Source of the DNA: Methylorubrum salsuginis
GTDB taxonomy: Bacteria > Pseudomonadota > Alphaproteobacteria > Rhizobiales > Beijerinckiaceae
NCBI RefSeq assembly: GCF_900114375.1
Contig: NZ_FOSV01000011.1
Location: 103,485-167,484, forward strand
Reading direction: 5' to 3'
DNA length: 64,000 bases
The position numbers and the translations under genes are program-made. How positions within the stretch are numbered: the stretch's first letter is position 1; each line of letters starts with the position of its first letter. Of the stretch, positions 8,756 to 17,827 are shown piece after piece. Below the pieces are notes generated by a model. The model was not told the origin of the DNA. It made no database searches and worked only from the letters and a program-made list of their open reading frames with translations.

Positions 8756-9508
8756 TCAGGTTCGGTGGATGCCCATCATCGCGGTCAGGCCGCCATCGAC
8801 GGGCAGCACCGCTCCGGTGATGTAGGCACCGCCCTCCCCCATCAGGAAGGCCGCCAGCGCCGCGACCTCGTCCGGCGCGGCGAAACGCCCGAGGGGGATC
8901 TGCCGCTCGATGCCCGCGCGATGGGTGGCGTAGGCGGCCAGCATCTCGGTGTCGATGAAGCCCGGCGCGATCACGTTGACCGTCACCCCGCGCTTGGCCG
9001 ACTCGATGGCCAGCGTGCGGCAATAGGCGATCAGGGCGCCCTTGGTGGCGGCGTAGGCTGCGTTGCCGGCATTGGCCTGGAGCGCGGCCACCGAGCCGAT
9101 GGCGACGATGCGGCCGGTCCGCGCCCGGATCATGCCGCGCACCAGCGCCTTGGCGATCCGGGTCAATGACCAGAAATTGACCTGCATCGCCTCCTCGGAA
9201 CGGTCCCGGTCGAGCATCGCCGCGAGGGCGTCCGCCGACTGGCCGGCATTGTGGACGTAGCCGTAGAAGCCCTCGCCTTCGACCGTATCGCAGAACGCCT
9301 CGACGGCGGCCCGGTCCGACAGGTCGAGCGCGCGCGGCGTGATGCTGCGATCCGGATGCGCCTGGGCCAGCTCGGCGGCGAGCGCCTCGGCCCTCGCGGC
9401 GGAGGAGCGGTAGGTGAAGGTGACGTCGTGACCGGCGCGCGCGAGCGCGCGGACGATGGCGGCGCCGAGGCCCGAGGCGCCGCCGACGACGAGGACGGGT
9501 CGGCTCAC
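8756..9508 (-). CDS. SDR-family 3-oxoacyl-ACP reductase (FabG-like)
   Basis: This 250-residue protein starts at a GTG at 9508, overlapping the stop of the upstream ketosynthase by four bases. It has the classical SDR marks: V-G-G-A-S-G-L-G as the NADP-binding turn, N-A-G at the end of beta-4, catalytic Ser in I-G-S-V-A, and Y-A-A-T-K-G (Tyr and Lys). It lies directly behind an acyl carrier protein, dehydratase and two ketosynthases, so the natural reading is the ketoreductase of very-long-chain acyl elongation. In the rhizobial acpXL cluster this position is occupied by an alcohol-dehydrogenase-like gene instead. Confidence 0.85.
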   Translation of the reverse strand: MSRPVLVVGGASGLGAAIVRALARAGHDVTFTYRSSAARAEALAAELAQAHPDRSITPRALDLSDRAAVEAFCDTVEGEGFYGYVHNAGQSADALAAMLDRDRSEEAMQVNFWSLTRIAKALVRGMIRARTGRIVAIGSVAALQANAGNAAYAATKGALIAYCRTLAIESAKRGVTVNVIAPGFIDTEMLAAYATHRAGIERQIPLGRFAAPDEVAALAAFLMGEGGAYITGAVLPVDGGLTAMMGIHRT

Positions 9509-10806
9509 GGCTCGTCTCCCAGAACCAGGCAGGTGTTCTGCCCGCCGAAACCGAACGAGTTCGACAGCACCCGCGAGACCCGCACGTCGCGGGTCTTGTC
9601 GACCACGTCGAGCATCAGGGCGGGATCCGGCACGGCGTAGTTGATGGTCGGCGGGATGCGCCCGTGGCGGATCGTCAGGAGCGAGACCACCGCCTCGATG
9701 GCGCCCGCCGCGGTCAGCGTGTGGCCGATCATCGACTTGTTCGACGAGATCGGCAGCCGTGCCACCCGCTCGCCGAACACGGCCGAGCAGCCCAGCGCCT
9801 CCATCTTGTCGTTCTCCGGCGTCGAGGTGCCGTGGGCGTTGACGTGGTCGATCGCCTCCGGCCCCAGGCCCGCATCGTCGAGCGCCGCGCGCATGGCCGC
9901 GATCACCGGCGCCCCGTCGGGACTGGAGCGGGTGCGGTGGAAGCCGTCGCCCTTCTCGCCGCACCCGAGCACGTAACCGAGGATCGTCGCCCCGCGCGCG
10001 CGGGCGGATTCGGCGCTTTCCAGCACCAGGGCGGCGGCGCCCTCGCCCATGACGAAGCCGTCGCGATTCTTCGAGAACGGCTTGGAGGCGGCTTCCGGCG
10101 GGTCGTTCTGGGTCGAGAGCGCCGAGAGCAGCGAGAAGCGGATCAGCGATTCCGGATTCACCGAGCCGTCGGTGCCGATGCAGAGGGCGGCGTCCATCTC
10201 GCCCCGGCGGATCGCCTCGACGCCCAACTGGATCGCGGTGGCGCCCGACGAGCAGGCGGTGGAAAGCGAGATCGGCGAGCCCTTGGTGGCGAAACGGTCG
10301 GCCAGCCGGTCGGCCACGGTGCCGAAGATGAACACGTCGTGCCACCCGTCGAACCGGCGGCTCGCTGCGGCCCGCTGCAACGCGCTGTAGGTGATCGCGC
10401 CGTCGTTCGAGCCGGCGGCGGCAGCCAGGGCCTCGCGCTGGGGCCATTCCATCTCCACCGGGGGCACGGCGACGAACAGCGCGCCGGGGAACGACGCGCC
10501 GATCCCGGACTGCGCCACCGCCTCTTCCGCCGCCACGGTGGCGAAGCGCTCGGACAGGAGCGGAGCCACCAGCGGATCGGTGTCGAGGAAATCGACGGTG
10601 CCGGCGATGCGGGTGCGCAACCCCTCGGTCGGGAAGCGGCGGATGGCGCGGATGCCGGAGCGGCCGGCGGTGAGCGCCTCCCAGTTCGCGGCGGCGCCCT
10701 GGCCGAGCGAGGTGACGATGCCGAGGCCGGTCACCGCGACGAGGGGACGGCCCTGCCCGTCATGGGTGGACGACGATCGGGGGGACGAGGAGCGGGATTC
10801 TGCCAT
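9505..10806 (-). CDS. fabF1XL: Beta-ketoacyl-ACP synthase, FabF1XL-like (active)
   Basis: A 433-residue KAS II-type enzyme. The catalytic Cys is present (S-T-A-C-S-S-G), as are both His residues (N-A-H-G-T-S-T-P-E-N-D and G-H-T-L-T-A-A-G) and the C-terminal S-N-S-F-G-F-G-G-Q-N loop. It condenses malonyl-ACP with the growing acyl chain. It follows the degenerate synthase by about 50 bases in the operon order acpXL-fabZXL-fabF2XL-fabF1XL known from rhizobia, where the set builds the 27-hydroxyoctacosanoyl-type chain of lipid A. The symbol rests on this order plus sequence type. The ATG at 10806 was used; a TTG lies 12 bases upstream. Confidence 0.82.
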   Translation of the reverse strand: MAESRSSSPRSSSTHDGQGRPLVAVTGLGIVTSLGQGAAANWEALTAGRSGIRAIRRFPTEGLRTRIAGTVDFLDTDPLVAPLLSERFATVAAEEAVAQSGIGASFPGALFVAVPPVEMEWPQREALAAAAGSNDGAITYSALQRAAASRRFDGWHDVFIFGTVADRLADRFATKGSPISLSTACSSGATAIQLGVEAIRRGEMDAALCIGTDGSVNPESLIRFSLLSALSTQNDPPEAASKPFSKNRDGFVMGEGAAALVLESAESARARGATILGYVLGCGEKGDGFHRTRSSPDGAPVIAAMRAALDDAGLGPEAIDHVNAHGTSTPENDKMEALGCSAVFGERVARLPISSNKSMIGHTLTAAGAIEAVVSLLTIRHGRIPPTINYAVPDPALMLDVVDKTRDVRVSRVLSNSFGFGGQNTCLVLGDEP

Positions 10807-10858
10807 CCGGGCCTTCAATCAGATTTTCGCCGGGTCGGCATCCCCGAGGAGGCGTCGT

Positions 10859-12001
10859 TCAGGCGGCCAGCACGCGGATCACACCCTCGCCCCGGCGATG
10901 GCCGACCGAGGTGACGACGACCTCACCGGCCGAACCGGCGGCGCAGAGGGCGGCGGCGAGCGCCGCGCCGAACGGCGCCGCGACCTCCATCGGATGGCCG
11001 ACGAGATCGCCGGTGGCCCGGATCTCCGCGCCGGGCAAGGCGGCCTGGATGCCCGCGACCTCCTCGGCCGCGAGGTCGGCGATGCCCGTCGCGCCGGACA
11101 GGACCACGTCCGGCCGCTCGACCCCGGCCTCGCCGATCAGCCGGGTCAGGCTCTCCGAGACGCTGCCGGGCCGGCGCGCCACGCGGTCGTTGGCCACGGG
11201 CATCAGCCGGGCGAGCGCGCGGGCGCCGCGGGACGCGGCGTGCTCGGCGGCTTCCAGCACGAGGAAGGCCGCGGCACTCCCCAGCACGAAGCCGTCCTTG
11301 TCCTCGCGCCGCTCGAAGACCGGGCGGTAGACCGGCTTGTCGAGGAAGCCTCCCATCTCGTGGACGACCATCACGTCGGGCCGCTCGGCGTTGTAGGACG
11401 AGCCGACCATGATCGTGTCGATCTGCCCCGAGGCGACCCGGGCATGGGCGATGCGAAGCGCATCGACCCCGCAGGCCTCCTCGCCCATGAAGGTGCGCGA
11501 GGCCCCCGTGACGCCGTGGACGATGCTGATGTTGCCGGCCAGCAGGTTCGAGAGCTGCGCCAGGAACAGCGTCGGCCGCAGATCGTTCAGGAGCCGCTCG
11601 TTGAGGAACGCGCCGGGATCCCCGGCTTCGCGCAACCCCGACAGGATCGCCCCGTCGACCGCATAGTCGCGCTCGCCCCCGCCCGCCGCGACGACGAGCT
11701 GGAGCGCCGACTTGAACGCGGCATCCCCCTTCACGCCCGCCGAATCGAGGGCGAGACCCGCCGCGTAGACGCCGAGCCGCTGCCACGGCTCCATCTGCCG
11801 CTGGTCCGATTTCTTGGGAATCTGCGCGTCGAGGGTCAGCGGGACGACCGGGTGGACCGGGTATGGGGCGAAGGTCTCGGCATCGGTCCGCGGCGCCTCG
11901 CCGGACGCGAAGGCCGAGAGATGCGCCTCAACCCCCTCGCCCGCGCAGGAAACGAGGCCGATGCCGGTGACGACGACGTCACGACCCGTGCGGCGGCTCA
12001 T
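10859..12001 (-). CDS. fabF2XL: Degenerate ketosynthase / chain-length-factor-like, FabF2XL-like
   Basis: A 380-residue thiolase-fold protein of the KAS family. The segment where the nucleophilic Cys belongs reads G-V-T-G-A-S-R-T-F-M-G-E-E, with no Cys at the elbow. The first catalytic His segment (normally N-A-H-G-T) reads S-G-A-T-G-I-A-D. Only the second His survives (V-G-H-P-M-E-V-A). This is the pattern of a chain-length-factor partner that heterodimerises with an active KAS, here FabF1XL. The start overlaps fabZXL by four bases, indicating coupling. It therefore probably sets chain length rather than catalysing. Confidence 0.78.
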   Translation of the reverse strand: MSRRTGRDVVVTGIGLVSCAGEGVEAHLSAFASGEAPRTDAETFAPYPVHPVVPLTLDAQIPKKSDQRQMEPWQRLGVYAAGLALDSAGVKGDAAFKSALQLVVAAGGGERDYAVDGAILSGLREAGDPGAFLNERLLNDLRPTLFLAQLSNLLAGNISIVHGVTGASRTFMGEEACGVDALRIAHARVASGQIDTIMVGSSYNAERPDVMVVHEMGGFLDKPVYRPVFERREDKDGFVLGSAAAFLVLEAAEHAASRGARALARLMPVANDRVARRPGSVSESLTRLIGEAGVERPDVVLSGATGIADLAAEEVAGIQAALPGAEIRATGDLVGHPMEVAAPFGAALAAALCAAGSAGEVVVTSVGHRRGEGVIRVLAA

Positions 12002-12462
12002 TCGGCGGTCCCGTCGATGAGGCCGATCCGCCGCATGCGCTCGCGCATCAGCGCATCGAGCCCATCGGGGAACGGCATGGTGCGGAAGCGCAGCTCCGCG
12101 TCGCAGATCGCCTTGCCCTCGTGGCGGATGGCGGCCTTGGTCACGGCGTAACCGGAGCCGTCGTGCTCCAGGCTCGCCTCGATGTCGAGGGCGGCGCCGG
12201 GACCGACGAAGGAGCGAAACCGCGCCTTGTCCACCGCCATCAGGAACGGCATCTGGGCGAAGTCGAGATGAGCCAGCACGAGATAGCCGGAGGCCTGCGC
12301 CATGGTCTCGGTCAGGAGAACGCCCGGCACCAGCGGGTGACCGGGGAAATGCCCTTCGAAGACGGGGCTGGCCTCGGGCACCAGGGCCCGGGCCTCGATC
12401 CGCCCGGCGGCGCGGTCGAGCCGCACCACCTGATCGATCATCTCGAAATATTCGAGCCGCAT
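11998..12462 (-). CDS. fabZXL: 3-hydroxyacyl-ACP dehydratase, FabZXL-like
   Basis: A 154-residue hot-dog-fold protein with the FabZ/FabA signature F-E-G-H-F-P-G-H-P-L-V-P-G-V-L-L-T-E-T-M-A-Q. The catalytic His and the later Glu are in place. It dehydrates 3-hydroxyacyl-ACP to enoyl-ACP. Its position directly after acpXL (16 bases) and overlapping fabF2XL marks it as the very-long-chain-specific dehydratase. No enoyl reductase is encoded in the operon, so that step would have to come from the housekeeping FabI or the product keeps another form. Confidence 0.85.
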   Translation of the reverse strand: MRLEYFEMIDQVVRLDRAAGRIEARALVPEASPVFEGHFPGHPLVPGVLLTETMAQASGYLVLAHLDFAQMPFLMAVDKARFRSFVGPGAALDIEASLEHDGSGYAVTKAAIRHEGKAICDAELRFRTMPFPDGLDALMRERMRRIGLIDGTAE

Positions 12463-12478
12463 GGCCGGCGCCCCGCCG

Positions 12479-12775
12479 TCAGGCCTTGGCGGCCTTTTCG
12501 GCGACGAGGCCGTCGATCCGCGCGCAAAGGTTCTTGAGGACGAAGTATTCCTCGGCCGGAACCTTGCCCTCGTTCACTTCCTGGGTCCAACGCTCCAGCG
12601 GCAGCTTGATGCCGAACGCCTTGTCGACCGCGAAGGCGATGTCGAGGAAGGCGAGGGAATCGATGCCGAGATCGTCGATGGCGTGGCTCTCGGGGGTGAT
12701 CTTGTCGCGCGGGATGTCCGCCGTCTCGGCGATGATGTCCGCGACGCGGTCGAAGGTGGCGGTCTCGTTGGACAT
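12479..12775 (-). CDS. acpXL: Very-long-chain acyl carrier protein AcpXL
   Basis: A 98-residue carrier protein starting at the ATG at 12775. The phosphopantetheine site is [12 protein letters not shown], with Ser as attachment point. The C-terminal half contains the AcpXL-specific W-T-Q-E-V-N-E-G-K and Y-F-V-L-K-N-L-C stretches that distinguish it from housekeeping AcpP. AcpXL carries the C28-class hydroxy acyl chain for transfer to lipid A. It is the first gene of the leftward operon, so the promoter lies in the region to its right. Confidence 0.9.
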   Translation of the reverse strand: MSNETATFDRVADIIAETADIPRDKITPESHAIDDLGIDSLAFLDIAFAVDKAFGIKLPLERWTQEVNEGKVPAEEYFVLKNLCARIDGLVAEKAAKA

Positions 12776-13109
12776 GGAGGCTGGCCGCTTTCTCGTTCTC
12801 GTGTCCGGCGTCGCCGACCCGTCGCGCGGCACGCCCCCACGGCGCCCGACCCGGTCGGCGGCTTCACGCGTCGCCGCCGGTTCCCGATGACGCTCTTGAA
12901 AAGATCGCGACCCCTTACACGAAGCAGCCGAGGCCGGGCAACTCTCTCCCTCGTGGGCCTCACATGCCGGCGGCCGCAGCCTCAGGCTGCCCGCGTCGCT
13001 CGACGCCCCGGCTTCGCCGAGGCCGCTACGCGCGGTGCTCTTCGCGCCGGTCCATACGCCCGCTCCGTCATCGTGGGGCGGAGGCCGAGATCATCGACCG
13101 GAAAAGACG
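12776..13109. other. Intergenic region upstream of acpXL
   Basis: About 330 bases without a convincing gene. It should hold the acpXL operon promoter. A short perfect hairpin (GCAGCC-TCA-GGCTGC, 12976-12990) lies inside and may end the leftward transcript of the hypothetical gene at 13110-13589, though no T-run follows on either strand. Confidence 0.4.
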
Positions 13110-13589
13110 TCAGGTCGCGTGCGCCAGCACCCGCGGCTCGGTCCGGGGCCGTTCGCGAGCCGGGCGGCGGGGCTCGCCCGCAGAGGCGCGTTTGCGCTCA
13201 GGGCTGCGGGGCCGCACCAATTCGCCCAGCGCGACGAAGCCGTCGTTCTTGCGCTGGCCCGGATCGTAGAGACCGAAGCCCACGGCGAAGGAGCGGGCCA
13301 GCTCCGCATCGGGCGCGATCCCGTACCGGTCGAGAGCGGCCAGGAACGAGCGGCGGAAGCCGGCCGGCGCGCACCACGCCTTCTCGGCAAGCTGCATCGG
13401 CCAAGTCCACAATCCGTCGCTCCGACGATAGTCGATCTCCTCGCGGGCGATGACATAGCCGGTGCCCTTGTGCTCCAGTCCGTCGTCACGCAGGCGCCAG
13501 TCGGGATCGACGCTCGGGCGCGCAACGGGTGGCCGCACCGCATCCTCGGTCCGCTCAAAGGTATAGCCGTCGAAACCGATCTCGAGCAC
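13110..13589 (-). CDS. Hypothetical protein, cytosolic
   Basis: A 159-residue protein starting at a GTG at 13589, preceded by a strong CAGGAGG ribosome-binding site. The first 125 residues look folded, with scattered Trp and Asp and a Y-D-P-G-Q-R-K-N-D-G-F-V-A-L-G-E-L motif. The last 35 residues are a basic, Pro/Arg-rich tail. I do not recognise the family, and no signal peptide or membrane segment is seen. It stands alone between acpXL and the diguanylate cyclase. Confidence 0.5.
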   Translation of the reverse strand: MLEIGFDGYTFERTEDAVRPPVARPSVDPDWRLRDDGLEHKGTGYVIAREEIDYRRSDGLWTWPMQLAEKAWCAPAGFRRSFLAALDRYGIAPDAELARSFAVGFGLYDPGQRKNDGFVALGELVRPRSPERKRASAGEPRRPARERPRTEPRVLAHAT

Positions 13590-13867
13590 GGAAACCTCCT
13601 GCCTGGGCGCCGCCGAGAGGCGGCGAATCGGGTCTGGAACGTTCCATGAACAGTGCCTCCCTGCGCCGACGCGGTCAAGGGCTTGTTCTCAATCTGTTCC
13701 GATTGTCCGCCGGCGCGGCGATCCGCGCGCTGTCTTCCTGAACTTCAAGTAGGTTCGAGCCGTGCGCATCACCGCAACGCGGCGGTCGATCCACGCGCCG
13801 AGTTCCGGCAGCGAAGGCTATCGGTCTCCGGTTCGGGCGTGACAGCGCGGCGCCCGACTTTTTAAGA

Positions 13868-15049
13868 ATGATGGTCTACCCTGCCGCATCGGCCGATTCG
13901 GCAGTTGCGCGCAGAGGTTTTCGGCCCCGGTCCATGCTCGATCTACCGGACATCCAGACGCTGCGCCTCTGCAGCATGCTGGCGAGCCTCGCCTTCTTCG
14001 GGGTCTTCGCGTGCCTCTGGGTCGGGCGGCGCGACGAGAGCTACTTCCTGCATTGGGGAGCGGGCTCTCTGCTCTACACTTTCGTGATCCTCGGCTTCAA
14101 CGTCTCGGACCACTCGCCGGTCGAGGACGGCCTTCTCTATGCCCTGCTCTCGACCAGCACGCTCTCGGTGCTCACCGGCGTGCGGCGCTTCGACGGGCAG
14201 GCTCCCGTGCCCCCCTGGCTGATCGGGCTGATCCTGCTGTCCGGCCTCTTCTACGCCGTGCCGGCGCAGATCTTCGGCAGCGACAGCGCACCGGCTCGGA
14301 TCGGCGGGACCTGCGCCAACCTGTTGGCGATGGCGGTCTCCGGCGGCCTGCTCTTCTTCGGGCACCGGGGCGGTGAAGGACCGGGCCGACGCATCGCCGG
14401 CTCGGCGCTGCTCGGCTTCATTCCCGGTTTCCTCGCAGCCATCGCCGCAGAGGCCTATGGCTCGGCGGACGTCAACATGGCGGCGCTGATCCCGATGCTC
14501 TGCGATCCGTTGCTGCTCCCGGTCCTCAATCTCGGCCTCCTCGCCATGCCGGGCGAGCGGGCGCAGGCGCGCTTGCGCGAGGCGGCCCTGCGCGATCCGC
14601 TGACCGGCGCCTGGAACCGCGCCGGCCTCGCGGCGCTCGCGCCCCGTCTGCTGCGGCCGGGGAATGCCGTGATCGTGCTCGATGTCGATCACTTCAAGAC
14701 GATCAACGATCAACACGGCCACGGCGTCGGCGACCGCATTCTGACCCTTCTGGTGGAGAGCGCACGCACCGTGCTGCACAGCCCCGGTTCCGAGATCGCC
14801 CGGCTCGGCGGTGACGAATTCGTGATGGTGCTCCCGGAGCGGAGCCACGCCGAGGCGAGCGGGCTCGCCGACGAGCTCCGCCACGCCCTGCGGAGCAGGC
14901 TCCGTCGCATGCCGGACCTTCCGCCCTGCACGATCAGCCTCGGCATCGCCGCGATCGAGGCCGGCGACCGCGATTTCGCCCAGGCGATCGAGCGGGCCGA
15001 TGCCGCCCTCTACCGGGCCAAGGCGCAGGGGCGCGACCGCGCCGCGTGA
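13868..15049 (+). CDS. Membrane-bound diguanylate cyclase (GGDEF)
   Basis: A 393-residue protein. Residues about 28-220 contain six hydrophobic segments forming a membrane sensor of no named type that I can assign. A linker and a GGDEF domain (about 230-390) follow, with D-P-L-T-G-A-W-N-R at the start, D-V-D-H-F-K-T-I-N-D as the metal/substrate loop, and an intact L-G-G-D-E-F signature. It should make cyclic di-GMP from two GTP. No RxxD inhibitory site is clear. There is no EAL domain. An ATG at 13934 is a possible alternative start. Confidence 0.85.
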   Translation: MMVYPAASADSAVARRGFRPRSMLDLPDIQTLRLCSMLASLAFFGVFACLWVGRRDESYFLHWGAGSLLYTFVILGFNVSDHSPVEDGLLYALLSTSTLSVLTGVRRFDGQAPVPPWLIGLILLSGLFYAVPAQIFGSDSAPARIGGTCANLLAMAVSGGLLFFGHRGGEGPGRRIAGSALLGFIPGFLAAIAAEAYGSADVNMAALIPMLCDPLLLPVLNLGLLAMPGERAQARLREAALRDPLTGAWNRAGLAALAPRLLRPGNAVIVLDVDHFKTINDQHGHGVGDRILTLLVESARTVLHSPGSEIARLGGDEFVMVLPERSHAEASGLADELRHALRSRLRRMPDLPPCTISLGIAAIEAGDRDFAQAIERADAALYRAKAQGRDRAA

Positions 15050-15130
15050 GAAGCGGGACTGGTCCGCGCGGGCCGCCGCCATACTTGCGCCCCGCGCCGT
15101 GGTCGCGGCGAGCCGAGCGAGGCGGCGAAC

Positions 15131-16243
15131 ATGCCCCCCAAGAATCAAGCAGGGCCGCGGCCCTTCACCCCGGCCGCCCCCGACGGCGAGCGGACGCAAG
15201 GCTTCTTCCGCGCCGCCCTGGCGGTCGGATTGCTGGGGCTCGGCCTCTATATCCTGTCGGACTTCCTGCGCGCCCTCGTCTGGGCCGTGGTACTGAGCAT
15301 TGCCCTGTGGCCGCTCTACCAGCGGGCGCTTCGATTCTCGCCGCCGGGGCGGCACAACATCCTGTGGCCGGCGCTCTTCACCGGGCTCGTGGCGCTCGCC
15401 CTGCTGCTGCCGGTTTTGGCGCTCGCCGTCGAGGCCCTGCGCGAGGCCCACGACGTGCTGGCCTATGCGCGCGAGGCCGAGCGCAACGGCATTCCGGTGC
15501 CGGATGTCGTCGCCCACCTGCCCTACGGGGCGCAGGCTGTGACCGATTGGTGGAACGCGCATCTCGCCCATGCCGGCTGGGCGCAGGAACTGAGCGAGCG
15601 GCTCAACACCGCCTCGAACCGCGATCTCGGCCGCAACGTCGGCAAGGGCGTCGTCCACCGGCTCGTGCTCGTGGCGTTCTGCCTCCTCGCCCTGTTCTTC
15701 CTGTTCCGCGACGGGCGGGCCCTGGCGGAACAGAGCCTCACCGCCAGCCGGCGCCTGTTCGGCTCCCACGGCGAGCGCGTCGCCCGGCAGATGGCGGCCT
15801 CCGTCCACGGCACCGTCGACGGCCTCGTGCTGGTCGGCCTCGGCGAGGGCGTGCTGCTCGGGATCGTCTATTACTTCGCCGGCGTGCCGCATCCGGTGCT
15901 GTTCGGCGCCGTCACCGCGGTCGCCGCGATGATTCCGTTCGGCGCCCCCCTCGCCTTCGGGCTTGCCGCCCTGCTGCTGGTGACGAAGGGGGCCGTGGTG
16001 CCGGCGGTCGTCGTGGCGGCGGCGGGCTTCGTCATCACCTTCGTGGCCGACCATTTCGTGCGGCCGGCGCTCATCGGCGGCACCACCCAGTTGCCGTTCC
16101 TCTGGGTGCTGCTCGGCATCCTAGGGGGCGTCGAGACCTTCGGCCTCGTCGGCCTGTTCGTCGGCCCGGCGGTGATGGCGGCGCTGATCCTGCTGTGGCG
16201 GGACTTTACCGGCACCAAGGACGCGCCCGCCGCAGCGAAGTGA
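15131..16243 (+). CDS. AI-2E family transporter (PerM/YdiK-like permease)
   Basis: A 370-residue integral membrane protein with about seven to eight hydrophobic segments, a long central soluble stretch (about 110-175), and the C-terminal family motif region P-F-G-A-P-L-A-F-G and D-H-F-V-R-P-A-L-I-G-G-T-T-Q-L-P. The fold matches the AI-2E exporter/PerM family, whose members have been linked to autoinducer-2 export, sodium/proton exchange or unknown cargo. Length is standard. It follows the diguanylate cyclase by 81 bases on the same strand. Substrate cannot be assigned. Confidence 0.82.
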   Translation: MPPKNQAGPRPFTPAAPDGERTQGFFRAALAVGLLGLGLYILSDFLRALVWAVVLSIALWPLYQRALRFSPPGRHNILWPALFTGLVALALLLPVLALAVEALREAHDVLAYAREAERNGIPVPDVVAHLPYGAQAVTDWWNAHLAHAGWAQELSERLNTASNRDLGRNVGKGVVHRLVLVAFCLLALFFLFRDGRALAEQSLTASRRLFGSHGERVARQMAASVHGTVDGLVLVGLGEGVLLGIVYYFAGVPHPVLFGAVTAVAAMIPFGAPLAFGLAALLLVTKGAVVPAVVVAAAGFVITFVADHFVRPALIGGTTQLPFLWVLLGILGGVETFGLVGLFVGPAVMAALILLWRDFTGTKDAPAAAK

Positions 16244-16255
16244 CCGCCGTGACGC

Positions 16256-17125
16256 TCAGTGCTTGAGCGGCCGCCCGAGCTTCTTCGCGAGAATCCGCTG
16301 CGGGCTCTTCTCCGGGTCGGCCTGATCGGCCACCGCGAGATAGCCGGTCTGTTCCAGCATGTAACGCCCGCCCATGGCACCGTGCATCACCAAGTCCGAA
16401 AAGGTCACCCAGGTTTCGCCGGGCTGAAAATGCACGTCCGTCTGCGGCGCCCTCGCCTGATAGTCGAGGTCACGCTTCAGGGCGTCGTGCAGGTGCAGCA
16501 TCAGGTGGTCGTATTCCGAGCGCTTGGCCTTGGTGATCTTGAGGGCGGCGAGAAGGCTCGCCGAGAGGCCGGAATAGCCCGGGAGCTTCGGCAGGAATTT
16601 TTCCGCCATGTCGCCGAACGCCTCGCCGACGCGCCAGTGGCGCGGCTGCCCCTCGGCGTTGATGTTGCGGAAGATGCGCAGGATGCGCCGCTCGCCGATC
16701 GGGTTCGAGGGGAAGGCATCGACATGCATCCGGGTGTCGTCGCGCCGCCAGCTGAGCTTGCGCTTGTCGACATCGAACGGCCGGTAGGAGGTGCCGGCCA
16801 GCGTCACCTTGCCCGAATAGGCCGGGAGGTACGTGGCGATCAGCGCTTCCGCGAAGTGGCGATAGCGCACCAGCAGGGCGCGGAGCCGCGCCTGCTCCTC
16901 GTCGCTGCCGGCCGCACCCCGCAACTCGGCGCTCTCGCTGCGGATCGAGACGTTCTTGGCCTTGCCGTCGGCGAAGGGCCGCTCGACGAAGCGCTGCTCG
17001 AAGGCGTCGAGGGGGAAGTCGAGATCGCGGAACACCAGCACCGAGCCGCTCTCCAGCGCCTCGACGAGGCCGGGCGCCCCCGGATTCGCCTCGCTACGGG
17101 AGACCGGGAGGATGGGGCTGATCAT
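16256..17125 (-). CDS. kdoO: Kdo hydroxylase (KdoO-like Fe(II)/2-oxoglutarate dioxygenase)
   Basis: A 289-residue protein without signal or membrane segment. Features consistent with the Kdo 3-hydroxylase family are M-H-V-D-A-F-P-S-N-P (the H-x-D pair of the iron site), the adjacent R-R-I-L-R-I-F-R-N-I-N, and a late H-G-A-M-G-G-R-Y-M-L-E-Q-T (second His and the 2-oxoglutarate Arg). KdoO enzymes convert the outer Kdo of lipopolysaccharide to Ko. The nearby acpXL operon also serves lipid A, so two lipopolysaccharide-modifying loci lie within 8 kb. The assignment is by motif pattern only. Confidence 0.75.
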   Translation of the reverse strand: MISPILPVSRSEANPGAPGLVEALESGSVLVFRDLDFPLDAFEQRFVERPFADGKAKNVSIRSESAELRGAAGSDEEQARLRALLVRYRHFAEALIATYLPAYSGKVTLAGTSYRPFDVDKRKLSWRRDDTRMHVDAFPSNPIGERRILRIFRNINAEGQPRHWRVGEAFGDMAEKFLPKLPGYSGLSASLLAALKITKAKRSEYDHLMLHLHDALKRDLDYQARAPQTDVHFQPGETWVTFSDLVMHGAMGGRYMLEQTGYLAVADQADPEKSPQRILAKKLGRPLKH

Positions 17126-17352
17126 GTCGAAACGGCTCTCGCGCGATCCATTGGCGTCAGCGGTTTACCCGAGCGGGTCGATGGGTGCCAAGCCGGCAGG
17201 GTCGCAGGCGGCATCCGTGGTGGAAAGGCACGTCTGTTCGCGTTTTACCCCTTGTCACGCCCGTCCCGCGCGCGTCTCTTGGCCGGCAACCTCGGGCCTT
17301 CGCGCGGCGTTTCGCCGACGGGCCCGTTTCGGGATCGGGCGAGGAGCCGGAC

Positions 17353-17823
17353 ATGGCGACGCTGAAGGAGTTCGAGGAGGCCCTGCGCGAGCACGGTATG
17401 CACATGGCGCTCGCCCTGCTGGAGCGGCTGCGCGAGCGCGACCGGCAGACCCGCACCATCCGCCCGGCCCGCCGCCTCACGGGCCAGAAGATGACTCCTG
17501 AACTCGCCCGGCAGATTCAGGAGCTGCACGCCGCCACCGGCATGACCCAGCAGGAGATCGCCTTCAAGGTCGGGGTGAACCAGGGCCGGGTCAACGAGGT
17601 GCTGAAGCGCGGCAAGTGGCTCGACGACGATCCGCACGCCCCCGAGGCCATCGCCCGCGACCGGGCCAAGGCGCGGATGCGGGCCGACCCGAAGCCGCGT
17701 CCGACGCGAGTCATCGGCAAGTCGGCGGGGCAGACGGCGGCCAAGTCGGGTGCCAAAGCGGGTGCGAAGGCGGCCGCGCGCAAGCCGGCGCCGCAGGGCC
17801 AGTTCGCCTTCGGGGATCTGTGA
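17353..17823 (+). CDS. HTH-like small protein with basic tail
   Basis: A 156-residue protein. Residues about 45-85 look like a helix-turn-helix: K-M-T-P-E-L-A-R-Q-I-Q-E-L-H...M-T-Q-Q-E-I-A-F-K-V-G-V-N-Q-G-R-V-N-E-V-L-K. The C-terminal third is Ala/Lys/Gly-rich and looks disordered, ending G-Q-F-A-F-G-D-L. DNA binding is a reasonable inference. The start at 17353 removes an Arg-rich, out-of-character extension. The following cupin gene begins four bases after its stop, so the two are likely cotranscribed. Confidence 0.6.
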   Translation: MATLKEFEEALREHGMHMALALLERLRERDRQTRTIRPARRLTGQKMTPELARQIQELHAATGMTQQEIAFKVGVNQGRVNEVLKRGKWLDDDPHAPEAIARDRAKARMRADPKPRPTRVIGKSAGQTAAKSGAKAGAKAAARKPAPQGQFAFGDL

Positions 17824-17827
17824 GACG

